From: Pseudomonas sp. C1C7
GTDB lineage: Bacteria; Pseudomonadota; Gammaproteobacteria; Pseudomonadales; Pseudomonadaceae
Reading direction: 5' to 3'
Assembly (NCBI RefSeq): GCF_013359595.1
Contig: NZ_JABFMP010000019.1
Location: 62,001-126,000 of the forward strand
Length of the DNA: 64,000 nucleotides
The position numbers were made by a program, and so were the translations under genes. Below the pieces are notes generated by a model that did no database searches, was not told the origin of the DNA, and saw only the letters and a list, made by a program, of their open reading frames with translations. Below are positions 8,532-16,742 of this stretch, piece after piece (the first letter of the stretch is position 1; each line of letters starts with the position of its first letter).

Positions 8532-10064
8532 ATGCCACTGAAAGCAAAATCGCGCAAACGCAGCATCAGGAGGGCGGTGACCCTCGCAAGTGGATTGCTT
8601 CCGGTAGTGCTCGGTGTCGTGATTCTCTACATGCAGGCTGAACGGGCACTCAAGCACAGCGCGGAACATACGGCCGAAGAAGCGATTCAACAATTCGAAC
8701 TGATGCTGGACAACACCGCCCAGTCCGCTCGCGAACTACTGCCATTGGCCGGGCAACGCTGCCTCGACGTTAATTTTGCCTTGCGTGAACAAGTCACCCG
8801 GCGTCCTTTCGTGCGCTCTACCAATCTGGTCTGGGACGACACGATTTATTGCAGCTCGCTGTTTGGCGATGTGAACGAAAAGACTTCCTCCGGCAACTAC
8901 GACGGCGGCCGGCTGTTGTTGATGAAGGGCAACCCGGTCACGCCGGATACGGCTTTCCTGGTGTATCGACTGGGCGAAGGTAAACGCGGTGCGATGAGCA
9001 CCCTGGACGGTTATCACCTCAGTAACGTGTTGCGCATGATCGGCAGCCATACCTTGCTGGTACTGCAAGTCGGGCCCAATTGGCTATCCGCCGACAACCA
9101 GTTTCATGAAGGCGCCCTGCCCGACTTTCCGGTTGCACAAACCCAACTTGATTCTTCGCGGTATGCCTTTGGCGTAAAGGCCGGTTTTCCCGAGGGCGAG
9201 ACCTGGCGCTACATGAGCAGCGAATACCCGGCGCTGTTCAGCCTGCTGATCTTTTTCGGTGCCGTGTCCGCGCTGATCGGGCACTTGCTGCAGATGCGTT
9301 CGACGTCTCCGACCCATGAAATGAAACGCGCGATGGAGGCCATGGAGTTCGTTCCTTACTTCCAGGCCGTGGTGCATGGCGATACGAAGAAAGTCTCGGG
9401 CACCGAAGTGCTGATGCGCTGGAATCATCCCAAAGAAGGCCTGGTGCGTCCTGACCTGTTCATTCCCTTTGCCGAACATTCCGGGCTGATCGTGCCGATG
9501 ACCCGCTCCCTGATGCAGCAGACGGCGGTCTTGCTCGGGCCGTTGTCTGCGTCATTCCGTGAGCCCTTTCATATCGGCATCAACATTACCGCCAGCCATT
9601 GCCAGGACCTGGAACTCATCAGCGATTGCCGGGAATTCCTCGCGCAATTCGCGCCCGGTTCCATCCATCTGGTGCTCGAGCTGACCGAACGTGAACTGAT
9701 CGAACCCACTCCCCTCACCCATCAGCTTTTCGAGCAGTTGCGCGAGCTTGGGGTGAAGATCGCCATCGACGACTTCGGCACCGGTCATTCAAGCCTGGGT
9801 TACTTGCGCCAATTCAATGTGGATTATCTGAAAATCGACCAGAGCTTCGTTGCCATGATCGGAGTCGACGCGCTGTCCGGGCATATTCTGGATACCGTCA
9901 TCGAACTTGCCTTAAAGCTCGACCTGGCAATGGTTGCAGAGGGTGTAGAGACCCAGGAACAAAGTGATTACCTGACCGCACATAACGTTAACTTCCTGCA
10001 AGGCTATCTGTACGGCCGTCCGATGCCTGGCGCTGAGTTCATTAGTGCATTAAGTGTCGATTAA
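8532..10064 (+). CDS. CSS-motif EAL-domain cyclic-di-GMP phosphodiesterase
   Basis: A 510-residue inner-membrane enzyme predicted to cleave cyclic di-GMP. Order: a membrane helix (about residues 18-38), a periplasmic CSS-motif sensor domain with 'YCSSLFG' near residue 112 and a second Cys at 'GQRCLD', a second helix (about 232-255), then a cytoplasmic EAL domain. Catalytic motifs are intact: 'TEVLMRW' (EVL in place of EAL, Glu292), 'LELTERE', 'IDDFGTGHSSLGYL', 'KIDQSF', 'EGVET' and 'QGYLYGRP'. In enterobacterial relatives the CSS cysteines form a disulphide that holds the enzyme off, linking activity to the periplasmic redox state; this is family knowledge and is inferred here. Confidence 0.92.
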   Translation: MPLKAKSRKRSIRRAVTLASGLLPVVLGVVILYMQAERALKHSAEHTAEEAIQQFELMLDNTAQSARELLPLAGQRCLDVNFALREQVTRRPFVRSTNLVWDDTIYCSSLFGDVNEKTSSGNYDGGRLLLMKGNPVTPDTAFLVYRLGEGKRGAMSTLDGYHLSNVLRMIGSHTLLVLQVGPNWLSADNQFHEGALPDFPVAQTQLDSSRYAFGVKAGFPEGETWRYMSSEYPALFSLLIFFGAVSALIGHLLQMRSTSPTHEMKRAMEAMEFVPYFQAVVHGDTKKVSGTEVLMRWNHPKEGLVRPDLFIPFAEHSGLIVPMTRSLMQQTAVLLGPLSASFREPFHIGINITASHCQDLELISDCREFLAQFAPGSIHLVLELTERELIEPTPLTHQLFEQLRELGVKIAIDDFGTGHSSLGYLRQFNVDYLKIDQSFVAMIGVDALSGHILDTVIELALKLDLAMVAEGVETQEQSDYLTAHNVNFLQGYLYGRPMPGAEFISALSVD

Positions 10065-10301
10065 GGGATGGACTCAAGCGACGAGACCACCATAAAACGC
10101 TCCGATTCGAATCGAAATACGGCGTCCTGTTACATGAAAAAAAAGACATGATTTACTCTGGGTGAATTAACAACTACAATTTTTTCCATGCCTGCGGTAA
10201 TTTAGCGGGTAAGCGATTTAATCACAGAGTCGCTTCAAGGCTTTGGCTTATAGCTTTGTTTGCGGTTGGTTTCAGCCAAACACACTATTGGAGTAATCAT
10301 A

Positions 10302-10667
10302 TTGTCCAGACTCGCTGAATTTCGTGCAGCTGAAAAGGCCCTTCAAGAGCAGCTCAAGCAGCTTGAATCCCTGAAGAACGATGCCGGGCTCAAGAAAGAA
10401 ATCGAATTCGAAGAAAAGCTCCAGAGCTTGATGAAAACCTACGGCAAGAGCCTGCGCGACATCATCGCCATTCTCGACCCGAATCCGGCCAAATCCGGTC
10501 TGCAGCAGGCCGCAGCGCCTAAAACCCGCCGTGCACGCGTGGTCAAGGTTTATCAAAACCCGCACACTGGCGAACTGATCGAAACCAAGGGCGGCAATCA
10601 TCGCGGCCTGAAGGCATGGAAGGAACAATACGGTGCCGGTACCGTTGATTCCTGGCTGCGCGGCTAA
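10302..10667 (+). CDS. mvaU: MvaT/MvaU-family H-NS-like xenogeneic silencer
   Basis: A 121-residue nucleoid protein that binds and silences AT-rich DNA. The N-terminal coiled-coil oligomerisation part is about residues 1-60 ('LAEFRAAEKALQEQLKQLE'), followed by a basic linker ('KTRRARVVKVYQNPHTGE') and the AT-hook-like DNA-binding end 'ETKGGNHRGLKAWKEQYG'. The N-terminus 'SRLAEFRAAEKALQEQ' is closer to MvaU than to MvaT as I remember them. The start is TTG at 10302 with GGAG eight bases upstream; no ATG fits. The 237-bp upstream region is AT-rich, which suits autoregulation. It ends in an intrinsic terminator. Confidence 0.92.
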   Translation: MSRLAEFRAAEKALQEQLKQLESLKNDAGLKKEIEFEEKLQSLMKTYGKSLRDIIAILDPNPAKSGLQQAAAPKTRRARVVKVYQNPHTGELIETKGGNHRGLKAWKEQYGAGTVDSWLRG

Positions 10668-10680
10668 ATCCCCGTGCTAT

Positions 10681-10710
10681 AAAAACAGCCCTGCGAATGC
10701 AGGGCTTTTT
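10681..10710 (+). terminator. intrinsic terminator of mvaU
   Basis: AGCCCTGC-GAAT-GCAGGGCT followed by a T-run, directly after the mvaU stop. Confidence 0.9.
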
Positions 10711-10843
10711 CATGAATACCATACAAATGCAACGATACTGGCGGATCAACTCGCTACTTGAAGATCAACTTTGTGCTTAATCCTTTTGGGTATCTAAACA
10801 TTTCCCCATAGGTGCAAAGCCTGCAGCTACTAAAGTGTTTCAA

Positions 10844-11368
10844 CTAAAGTTTCAAAGCGTTACGAGCTGTTTCTATTTCATCCTGACTCGCCTTATAAGC
10901 CTCGGCCTGCCCCGCGTACGAAAGAACGTAGGCCTTATCGGCATCCACCGCCGCCACCAAAGTTTGCGAAAGCACATGCCGACCGTTCTGAGTGATGGTG
11001 CAAGTGGTTTCCAGCGCCGATAAACGGCTCAAGGTCGCGGGATGAATGCGATTGCAGACACTTTGATAGCCGCCCTGGAAAAAGTCCTTTTGCACGGACT
11101 TGCGCATTTCCATCAAGACACCTTCAAGATTCACCTGATGTCCGCTCTGCACCTGTGTCATGGTCAACTCCATGACCATCACCGGCGTGCCACTTTGATC
11201 GTTTTTCACTGCGCGCTGGCGAGAGACCTTTGAGGCTGCGTTGTCTTGCGCTATTTCTTCAACTTGCCAGCCTGCAGGCCAGGTCATGACCGGGTCTTCA
11301 GCGTGAGCACTGACGGCGGCGAACAGCGCGCCTGCGAGAACAAAAACCGATGGAGCGAATCGAATCAT
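10844..11368 (-). CDS. secreted protein, DUF4946-like
   Basis: A protein of about 174 residues with an N-terminal signal peptide ('FAPSVFVLAGALFAAVSAHA', cleavage predicted after AHA), so probably periplasmic. The mature part opens with 'MTWPAGWQVEEI' and contains 'SRQRAVKNDQSGTPVMVMEL', which resembles a Pseudomonas family of unknown function that I recall as DUF4946. Two cysteines ('SVCNRIHP', 'ETTCTITQ') may form a disulphide. The start is ATG 11368, with GTG 11380 possible. No function can be given. It is alone and convergent with mvaU. Confidence 0.7.
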   Translation of the reverse strand: MIRFAPSVFVLAGALFAAVSAHAEDPVMTWPAGWQVEEIAQDNAASKVSRQRAVKNDQSGTPVMVMELTMTQVQSGHQVNLEGVLMEMRKSVQKDFFQGGYQSVCNRIHPATLSRLSALETTCTITQNGRHVLSQTLVAAVDADKAYVLSYAGQAEAYKASQDEIETARNALKL

Positions 11369-11512
11369 TTCAATGAACACTCAGCTATTGAAGCCTGAAG
11401 TCTGAGCTCCGACCGACTGTCAGGCAATAGCCGACGGTTTTGCTTTGGTGATGCCCCAACCCTTGCGTATCATTGTCGCCATTCAATCGCCCCGCTTATT
11501 TTCGGAGGGCCC

Positions 11513-12034
11513 ATGAGCCTGCAAGAACTGAACACCTTCCCCGGCGTAACCGCCCAGCCTGACGCCGCGACCCAGAAGTTTGTCTTCAACCACACCATGC
11601 TGCGGGTCAAGGACATCACCAAGTCCCTGGATTTCTACACGCGCATCCTCGGTTTCACCCTGGTGGAAAAGCGCGACTTCCCGGAAGCGGAATTCAGCCT
11701 GTACTTCCTGGCACTGGTCGACAAGGCACAGATCCCGGCCGACGCAACCGCCCGTACCGAGTGGATGAAGTCGATCCCCGGCATCCTCGAGCTGACCCAC
11801 AACCACGGCACCGAGAACGACCCGGATTTTGCCTACCACAACGGCAACACCGACCCGCGCGGCTTTGGTCATATCTGCATTTCGGTGCCGGATATCGTTG
11901 CGGCCTGCGAGCGTTTCGAAGCGCTGGGCTGCGATTTCCAGAAGCGCCTGAGCGATGGCCGCATGAAGAGCCTGGCGTTCATCAAGGACCCGGATGCATA
12001 TTGGGTTGAAATCATTCAGCCTGCACCGTTGTAA
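11513..12034 (+). CDS. gloA: lactoylglutathione lyase (glyoxalase I)
   Basis: A 173-residue metalloenzyme that isomerises the hemithioacetal of methylglyoxal and glutathione to S-lactoylglutathione. Metal-ligand positions are visible in 'FNHTMLRVKDITKSLDFY' (His), 'FSLYFLAL', 'GILELTHNHGTE' (Glu), 'GFGHICISVPD' (His) and 'DAYWVEIIQ' (Glu). At 173 residues it is of the longer, plant/human-like class common in pseudomonads. GGAGGG lies just before ATG 11513. It ends at a bidirectional terminator shared with ahpF. Confidence 0.95.
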   Translation: MSLQELNTFPGVTAQPDAATQKFVFNHTMLRVKDITKSLDFYTRILGFTLVEKRDFPEAEFSLYFLALVDKAQIPADATARTEWMKSIPGILELTHNHGTENDPDFAYHNGNTDPRGFGHICISVPDIVAACERFEALGCDFQKRLSDGRMKSLAFIKDPDAYWVEIIQPAPL

Positions 12035-12060
12035 CTGAAAATCAAAAGATCCACCCACAA

Positions 12061-12088
12061 AAAACCCCATGATCACTCATGGGGTTTT
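12061..12088. terminator. bidirectional terminator gloA/ahpF
   Basis: AAAACCCCATGA-TCAC-TCATGGGGTTTT, a perfect 12-bp stem between convergent genes. Confidence 0.9.
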
Positions 12089-12107
12089 GTGTTTTTCAGC
12101 CCTGCCT

Positions 12108-13673
12108 TTATGCCGGCGCCGAAGTGCGGATCAGGTGATCGAACGCACTCAGCGAAGCCTTCGCACCCTCGCCCACCGCAATCACGATCTGCTTGTACGG
12201 CACAGTCGTCACGTCACCGGCGGCGAACACACCCGGCAGCGAGGTCTCGCCACGGGCATCGACGATGATCTCGCCGCGAGGCGACAGCTCGACGGTGCCT
12301 TTGAGCCAGTCGGTGTTAGGCAACAAACCGATCTGCACGAAAATGCCTTCGAGGCTGACCGTGTGGAACTCGCCCGAATCGCGATCCTTGTAGACCAGAC
12401 CGCTCACCTTCTCGCCGTCACCCTTCACTTCGCTGGTCAGCGCGCTGGTGATGACATTGACGTTGGGCAGGCTGAACAGTTTGCGTTGCAGCACCGCATC
12501 GGCGCGCAGCTTGCTGTCGAATTCCAGCAGCGTGACATGGCTGACGATACCCGCCAGGTCGATCGCCGCTTCGACGCCGGAGTTGCCGCCGCCGATCACC
12601 GCCACGCGCTTGCCCTTGAACAGCGGGCCGTCGCAGTGCGGGCAGAAACATACGCCCTTGGCTTTGTATTCCTGCTCGCCCGGTACGCCCATTTCTCTCC
12701 AGCGGGCACCGGTGGCGAGAATCAGCGCCTTGGTTTTCAGGCTGGCGCCGCTTTCGAAGTGCACTTCGTGCAACTCGCCCGGGTTTTTCGCCGGGATCAG
12801 CTTGGTGGCACGCTGCAGATTCATGATGTCGACGTCGTACTGCTTGACGTGCTCTTCCAGGGCGCTGGCCAGTTTCGGCCCTTCGGTCTCCTGCACGGAG
12901 ATGAAGTTTTCGATGGCCATGGTGTCCAGCACCTGACCGCCAAAACGTTCGGCCGCGACACCGGTGCGAATGCCTTTGCGAGCCGCGTAGATCGCTGCCG
13001 AAGCACCGGCCGGGCCACCGCCGACCACCAGCACGTCAAAGGCATCCTTGGCGCTGATTTTCTCGGCCTGACGCTCGGCGCCGCTGGTGTCGATCTTGGC
13101 GAGGATTTCTTCCAGGCCCATGCGGCCCTGGCCGAACACTTCGCCGTTGAGGTAAATGCTGGGCACCGCCATGATCTTGCGATCATCGACTTCGGCCTGG
13201 AACACCGCGCCGTCGATGGCGACGTGGCGAATGTTCGGATTCAGCACCGCCATCAGGTTCAGCGCCTGGACCACGTCCGGGCAGTTCTGGCAGGACAGCG
13301 AGAAGTAGGTCTCGAAGTTGAACTCGCCCTTGAGCAAGCGGATCTGTTCGATCACTTCGGCACTGGCTTTCGATGGGTGGCCGCCGACTTGCAGCAAGGC
13401 CAGCACCAGCGAGGTGAATTCGTGGCCCATCGGGATGCCGGCGAAACGCAGGCTGATGTCCTGGCCTGGGCGATTGATCGAGAACGATGGCTTGCGTGCA
13501 TCGTCACCGTTATCGAGCAAGGTAATTTGGCTGGAAAGACTGGCAACGTCTTTCAACAGTTCGAGCATTTCACTGGATTTCGCACCGTCGTCGAGAGAAG
13601 CAACGATCTCGATCGGTTGGGTGACCCGTTCCAGGTACGATTTCAACTGGGCTTTAAGATTGGCGTCCAACAT
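12108..13673 (-). CDS. ahpF: alkyl hydroperoxide reductase subunit F
   Basis: A 521-residue NADH-dependent flavoprotein disulphide reductase that recharges AhpC. The N-terminal double thioredoxin fold has the redox pair in 'LSCQNCPD'; the thioredoxin-reductase-like part has the FAD motif 'VVGGGPAGASAAIYAARKG', the NADH motif 'VIGGGNSGVEAAIDL' and the active-site pair 'CFCPHCDGP'. The length equals that of the E. coli protein when ATG 13673 is used, which has AAGGAAA upstream. It lies 130 bp after ahpC on the same strand, beyond a strong hairpin, so it may receive read-through from ahpC. Confidence 0.97.
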   Translation of the reverse strand: MLDANLKAQLKSYLERVTQPIEIVASLDDGAKSSEMLELLKDVASLSSQITLLDNGDDARKPSFSINRPGQDISLRFAGIPMGHEFTSLVLALLQVGGHPSKASAEVIEQIRLLKGEFNFETYFSLSCQNCPDVVQALNLMAVLNPNIRHVAIDGAVFQAEVDDRKIMAVPSIYLNGEVFGQGRMGLEEILAKIDTSGAERQAEKISAKDAFDVLVVGGGPAGASAAIYAARKGIRTGVAAERFGGQVLDTMAIENFISVQETEGPKLASALEEHVKQYDVDIMNLQRATKLIPAKNPGELHEVHFESGASLKTKALILATGARWREMGVPGEQEYKAKGVCFCPHCDGPLFKGKRVAVIGGGNSGVEAAIDLAGIVSHVTLLEFDSKLRADAVLQRKLFSLPNVNVITSALTSEVKGDGEKVSGLVYKDRDSGEFHTVSLEGIFVQIGLLPNTDWLKGTVELSPRGEIIVDARGETSLPGVFAAGDVTTVPYKQIVIAVGEGAKASLSAFDHLIRTSAPA

Positions 13674-13704
13674 ACGGGCGATTTCCTTTATCAAATTCTT
13701 TGCA

Positions 13705-13741
13705 TAAAAAAACGCCCGAGCGAATCTCGCCCGGGCGTTTT
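13705..13741 (-). terminator. terminator/attenuating hairpin between ahpC and ahpF
   Basis: On the minus strand AACGCCCG pairs with CGGGCGTT and is followed by eight T residues, after ahpC and before ahpF. It would leave ahpF at lower expression than ahpC. Confidence 0.8.
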
Positions 13742-13803
13742 CAGGGGCGGTGCAGCTTACTTAAGTAGGTGCGGTAGTCCGCCCTGTGAAGCGTGTCACT
13801 GAC

Positions 13804-14367
13804 TTAGATCTTGCCGACCAGGTCCAGGGACGGAGCCAGAGTGGCCTCGCCTTCTTTCCACTTGGCTGGGCAAACCTGGCCTGGGTGGGCAGCGACGTAC
13901 TGGGCAGCCTTGATTTTGCGCAGCAGTTCGGAAGCGTCACGGCCAACGCCGCCATCGTTCAGTTCAACGATCTTGATCTGGCCTTCAGGGTTGATCACGA
14001 AGGTGCCACGGTCAGCCAGGCCAGCTTCTTCGATCAGCACGTCGAAGTTGCGGGAGATGACGTGGGTCGGGTCGCCGATCATGGTGTACTGGATCTTGCC
14101 GATGGCTGGCGAAGTGTTGTGCCAGGCAGCGTGAGCGAAGTGAGTGTCGGTGGAAACGCTGTAGATCTCGACGCCCAGCTTCTGGAATGCGTCGTAGTTG
14201 TCAGCCAGGTCTTCCAGTTCGGTCGGGCAGACGAAGGTGAAGTCGGCTGGGTAGAAGAACACCACAGACCACTTGCCTTTCAGGTCAGCGTCCGACACTT
14301 GTACGAAGTCGCCGTTTTTGTAGGCGGTAGCTTTGAACGGTTTAACTTGGCTGTTGATGATAGGCAT
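13804..14367 (-). CDS. ahpC: alkyl hydroperoxide reductase subunit C (peroxiredoxin)
   Basis: A 187-residue typical 2-Cys peroxiredoxin reducing hydrogen peroxide, organic peroxides and peroxynitrite. The peroxidatic Cys47 is in 'DFTFVCPTELED' and the resolving Cys in 'GQVCPAKWKEG'. Start ATG 14367 with GGAGAG upstream gives the family length; the longer frame to 14418 has no site. Followed by a strong hairpin and then ahpF. A partial OxyR-like site lies about 70 bp upstream (14437-14473), in keeping with peroxide induction. Confidence 0.97.
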   Translation of the reverse strand: MPIINSQVKPFKATAYKNGDFVQVSDADLKGKWSVVFFYPADFTFVCPTELEDLADNYDAFQKLGVEIYSVSTDTHFAHAAWHNTSPAIGKIQYTMIGDPTHVISRNFDVLIEEAGLADRGTFVINPEGQIKIVELNDGGVGRDASELLRKIKAAQYVAAHPGQVCPAKWKEGEATLAPSLDLVGKI

Positions 14368-14436
14368 CGTTGACTCTCCGTCAGGGGTTGTGAAGTTGAT
14401 GGCGCTCACTCTAACCACTCGACGGACGGTTGGCTC

Positions 14437-14473
14437 ATTGGCAAACCTGATGCTGGTGATTGGGTTTCGCTAT
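14437..14473 (-). promoter_or_regulatory. candidate OxyR-binding site upstream of ahpC
   Basis: Read on the minus strand the four tetramers are ATAG, CAAT, ATCA and CAAT, each separated by exactly seven bases. This matches the spacing of the OxyR consensus ATAG-N7-CTAT-N7-ATAG-N7-CTAT with 12 of 16 bases. The placement suits ahpC activation; it is a motif match only. Confidence 0.45.
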
Positions 14474-14530
14474 TAGCCAAGGGTATTAATAGAAGAAAAC
14501 GATCTCTTCACCGGCGGACGGCGCAAACCC

Positions 14531-14575
14531 TGTGGGAGCGACACCAACCCCGTAGGAGCGAGGCTTGCCCGCGAA
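14531..14575. repeat. REP-like half element
   Basis: 'GTGGGAGCG' and, nearby, 'GTAGGAGCGAGGCTTGCCCGCGAA': half-site copies of the second REP family of this window, without a matching inverted partner. Confidence 0.6.
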
Positions 14576-14600
14576 TGTTGGTCAACGATGACGCGGGCAA

Positions 14601-15539
14601 TCAGACTGTTCGCGTTTTTTCACCGAGCCTGGCCATGCCCTGGAACGGGTTGACCTCGATATAACGCATCGCCGACTTCATGTCCTTCCACCCCACATAA
14701 CTCATCAGCGACTTCAAGTCCCACCCCGACTGGTGCGCCCACGAAGCAAACCCCCGACGCAGGGAGTGGCTGGTGTACTGCTCGGCGGCAATCCCTGCCC
14801 GGCTCAACGCCTGCCTCAACAGGGGAATCACACTGTTGGCATGCAACCCCTCCTCGCTCAGATTCCCCCACCGATCAATCCCGCGAAACACCGGCCCACG
14901 CACCAGCGCAGCTTCACTGACCCAATCGATATACGCCTGCACCGGACACAAACGCTGCAACGCCGGCGTCTGATAGGTCTTGCCCAGGTTCTCCCGGTCA
15001 CTCTTGCTGCGCGGCAGATACAGGGTGATGCCGGTGCCGGCACTGACTTGCACATGCTCGATCTGCAAGCGGCACAACTCATCGCTACGAAAACCGCGCC
15101 AGAACCCCAGCAGGATCAGCGCGATATCACGCTTGGCGCGCAGCAGCGCGGGACGATCGTCTTCGGCCATGGCGACTTGTTTCTCCTGCTCCAACCCGTC
15201 GATCACCTGCTCCAGATGCTGAAGCTGCAACGGCTCGGCCTGCTTCTCCTGAGCCGGATGCAACGCGCGAATACCCTTGAACACCTTGCGCACCACCGGC
15301 GCCTTGGTCGGGTCGGCAAAACCCTGGCTGTTATGCCACTGCGCCAGCGCCGACAGACGCAGCTTCAAGGTGTTGATCGACAGCACGCCGGCGTGAGCGA
15401 CCAGATAGCGCGCGACGCTGTCGCCGGTGGCGGGCAGGAAACCGCCCCAGGTCACCTCGAAGTGCTCGATGGCGGCTCGATAGCTGCGACGGGTGTTGTC
15501 GCGGGTTGCGGCTTGCAGGTAACGATCGAGATCGCTCAT
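14601..15539 (-). CDS. tyrosine recombinase/phage-integrase family protein
   Basis: A 312-residue site-specific recombinase. An N-terminal SAM-like core-binding domain (about 1-100) precedes the catalytic domain. Visible catalytic positions are Arg in 'GFWRGFRSDELCRLQ', the 'HSLRRGFASW' box (His and Arg) and the Tyr in 'YVGWKDMKSAMRYIE'; the second His of the usual set is Trp in 'VGW', an allowed variant. No phage or integron genes are near. It is divergent from a KfrA-like gene, so this may be a chromosomal housekeeping or orphan recombinase. Its recombination site is unknown. Confidence 0.85.
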   Translation of the reverse strand: MSDLDRYLQAATRDNTRRSYRAAIEHFEVTWGGFLPATGDSVARYLVAHAGVLSINTLKLRLSALAQWHNSQGFADPTKAPVVRKVFKGIRALHPAQEKQAEPLQLQHLEQVIDGLEQEKQVAMAEDDRPALLRAKRDIALILLGFWRGFRSDELCRLQIEHVQVSAGTGITLYLPRSKSDRENLGKTYQTPALQRLCPVQAYIDWVSEAALVRGPVFRGIDRWGNLSEEGLHANSVIPLLRQALSRAGIAAEQYTSHSLRRGFASWAHQSGWDLKSLMSYVGWKDMKSAMRYIEVNPFQGMARLGEKTRTV

Positions 15540-15603
15540 GGAAATGTCCTACAGAGGGCGTGGTGTACTGAAATGGCGTGTCAAAGACTCTGGAATCGTT
15601 ATG

Positions 15604-15632
15604 ACACGGGGTAATACCAGTATATCCCGTGT
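15604..15632. promoter_or_regulatory. inverted repeat upstream of the recombinase gene
   Basis: ACACGGG-N15-CCCGTGT in the divergent region, nearer the recombinase start. A candidate operator, or a recombinase-binding site. Confidence 0.4.
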
Positions 15633-15665
15633 GAATAATCATCCGTATTTATCTATTTTATTTGA

Positions 15666-15699
15666 GTGGTACAATGTGTTTTTACGTAGTACGTACCAC
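15666..15699. promoter_or_regulatory. inverted repeat upstream of the kfrA-like gene
   Basis: GTGGTAC-N20-GTACCAC, ending 23 bp before the KfrA-like start codon. KfrA proteins repress their own promoter by binding inverted repeats, so this is a candidate autoregulatory operator. Confidence 0.45.
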
Positions 15700-15722
15700 A
15701 TGCAAAAGCAGCAGGAGAAATC

Positions 15723-16742
15723 ATGGCCCGTGGCGGTGTAAACAAGGCGGTCGTTCAGGCTGCACGTCTGGCGATCCTCGCCCGCGGTGAAAACCCAAGC
15801 ATCGATGCCGTGCGCATCGAAATGGGCAATACCGGATCGAAAACCACAATTCATCGCTATCTGAAGGAGTTGGGGGAAGACCTCAAGCCGGCGGAGGCAG
15901 AACCGGCCGAGCCCGTCGACGATGAGTTGCTGGCCCTGGTTTCACGCCTGGCGCAACGCTTGAAGGAGCAGGCTCAGGAGCCGATCGATCAGGCTCGCGA
16001 ACAATTCGAGACGCAACGCAAGGCACTGGAAACCCAGCTTGAAGAAGCCCGGGAAGCCAACACCGAACTGCACCAGCAATACGAAATCCAGAGCCTGGCG
16101 CTGACCCAGGAATCCGAGGCGCTGCACGAAACCCGCGCCCTCCTCCAGGCCGAACAAACCCGCAATGCCGGACTGAATCAGGCGCTGGCCGATTTCGAAT
16201 TGCGCTTGCAGGACAAGGACGAGCAGATCCGCTCGCTGGAAGAAAAGCACCTGCACGCCCGCGACGCCCTCGAGCACTACCGCAATGCCGTCAAGGAGCA
16301 GCGCGAGCAGGAACACAGTCGCCATGAAAGCCAGGTGCAGCAGTTGCAGATGGAGTTGCGCCAGGCCCAGCAAAGCGCGCTGGTGCGCCAGGATGAAATC
16401 ACCCAGTTGCACCGCGACAACGAGCGCCTGCTGACTGAGAACCGCGGCACCTTGCGCGAACTGGGCTCGATGCAGGAACAGCTCAAGCAGAGCAACACCC
16501 GCCAGGATCAGTTGCTTGAGCAGATCACACGGGTCGACGGCGAACGCACCCTCCTCCAGGAACGCTTGCGCGTGGCCCTGCTGGAAAGTCAGTCGTTGAA
16601 ACAGAATATCGACGAGCAGGCGCAGCTCAACAAATCACTGGAGAGCCGATTGACCAAGGCCCAGGCGGACCTCGACCAGGAAAGCGTGCGTCTGGCGGCG
16701 GCCCTTGAGGCCGCAGCGCCAGACGCAGCGAAGGACGCTTAA
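15723..16742 (+). CDS. KfrA-like DNA-binding coiled-coil protein
   Basis: A 339-residue protein. Residues 1-60 match the KfrA N-terminal DNA-binding domain ('NKAVVQAARLAILARGENPS', 'GNTGSKTTIHRYLKELGE'), and about 75-330 is a long Glu/Gln/Arg-rich coiled coil. Plasmid KfrA is a repressor whose long coiled tail helps nucleoprotein assembly and plasmid stability; here the gene is chromosomal. GCAGGAG precedes ATG 15723. It is divergent from the tyrosine recombinase, and its stop overlaps the end of gor by four bases. The role is unknown; a recombinase-accessory or chromosome-organising role is speculation. Confidence 0.82.
   Translation: MARGGVNKAVVQAARLAILARGENPSIDAVRIEMGNTGSKTTIHRYLKELGEDLKPAEAEPAEPVDDELLALVSRLAQRLKEQAQEPIDQAREQFETQRKALETQLEEAREANTELHQQYEIQSLALTQESEALHETRALLQAEQTRNAGLNQALADFELRLQDKDEQIRSLEEKHLHARDALEHYRNAVKEQREQEHSRHESQVQQLQMELRQAQQSALVRQDEITQLHRDNERLLTENRGTLRELGSMQEQLKQSNTRQDQLLEQITRVDGERTLLQERLRVALLESQSLKQNIDEQAQLNKSLESRLTKAQADLDQESVRLAAALEAAAPDAAKDA

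Noticed and set aside
12069..13802. Long open frame opposite ahpF
   Set aside because: It mirrors the GC-rich third positions of ahpF; the minus-strand protein has all AhpF motifs and the plus-strand one has none.
14470..14492. CTAT...ATAG pair upstream of ahpC as an OxyR site
   Set aside because: The tetramers are 15 bases apart, which does not fit the N7 spacing; the site at 14437-14473 fits better.
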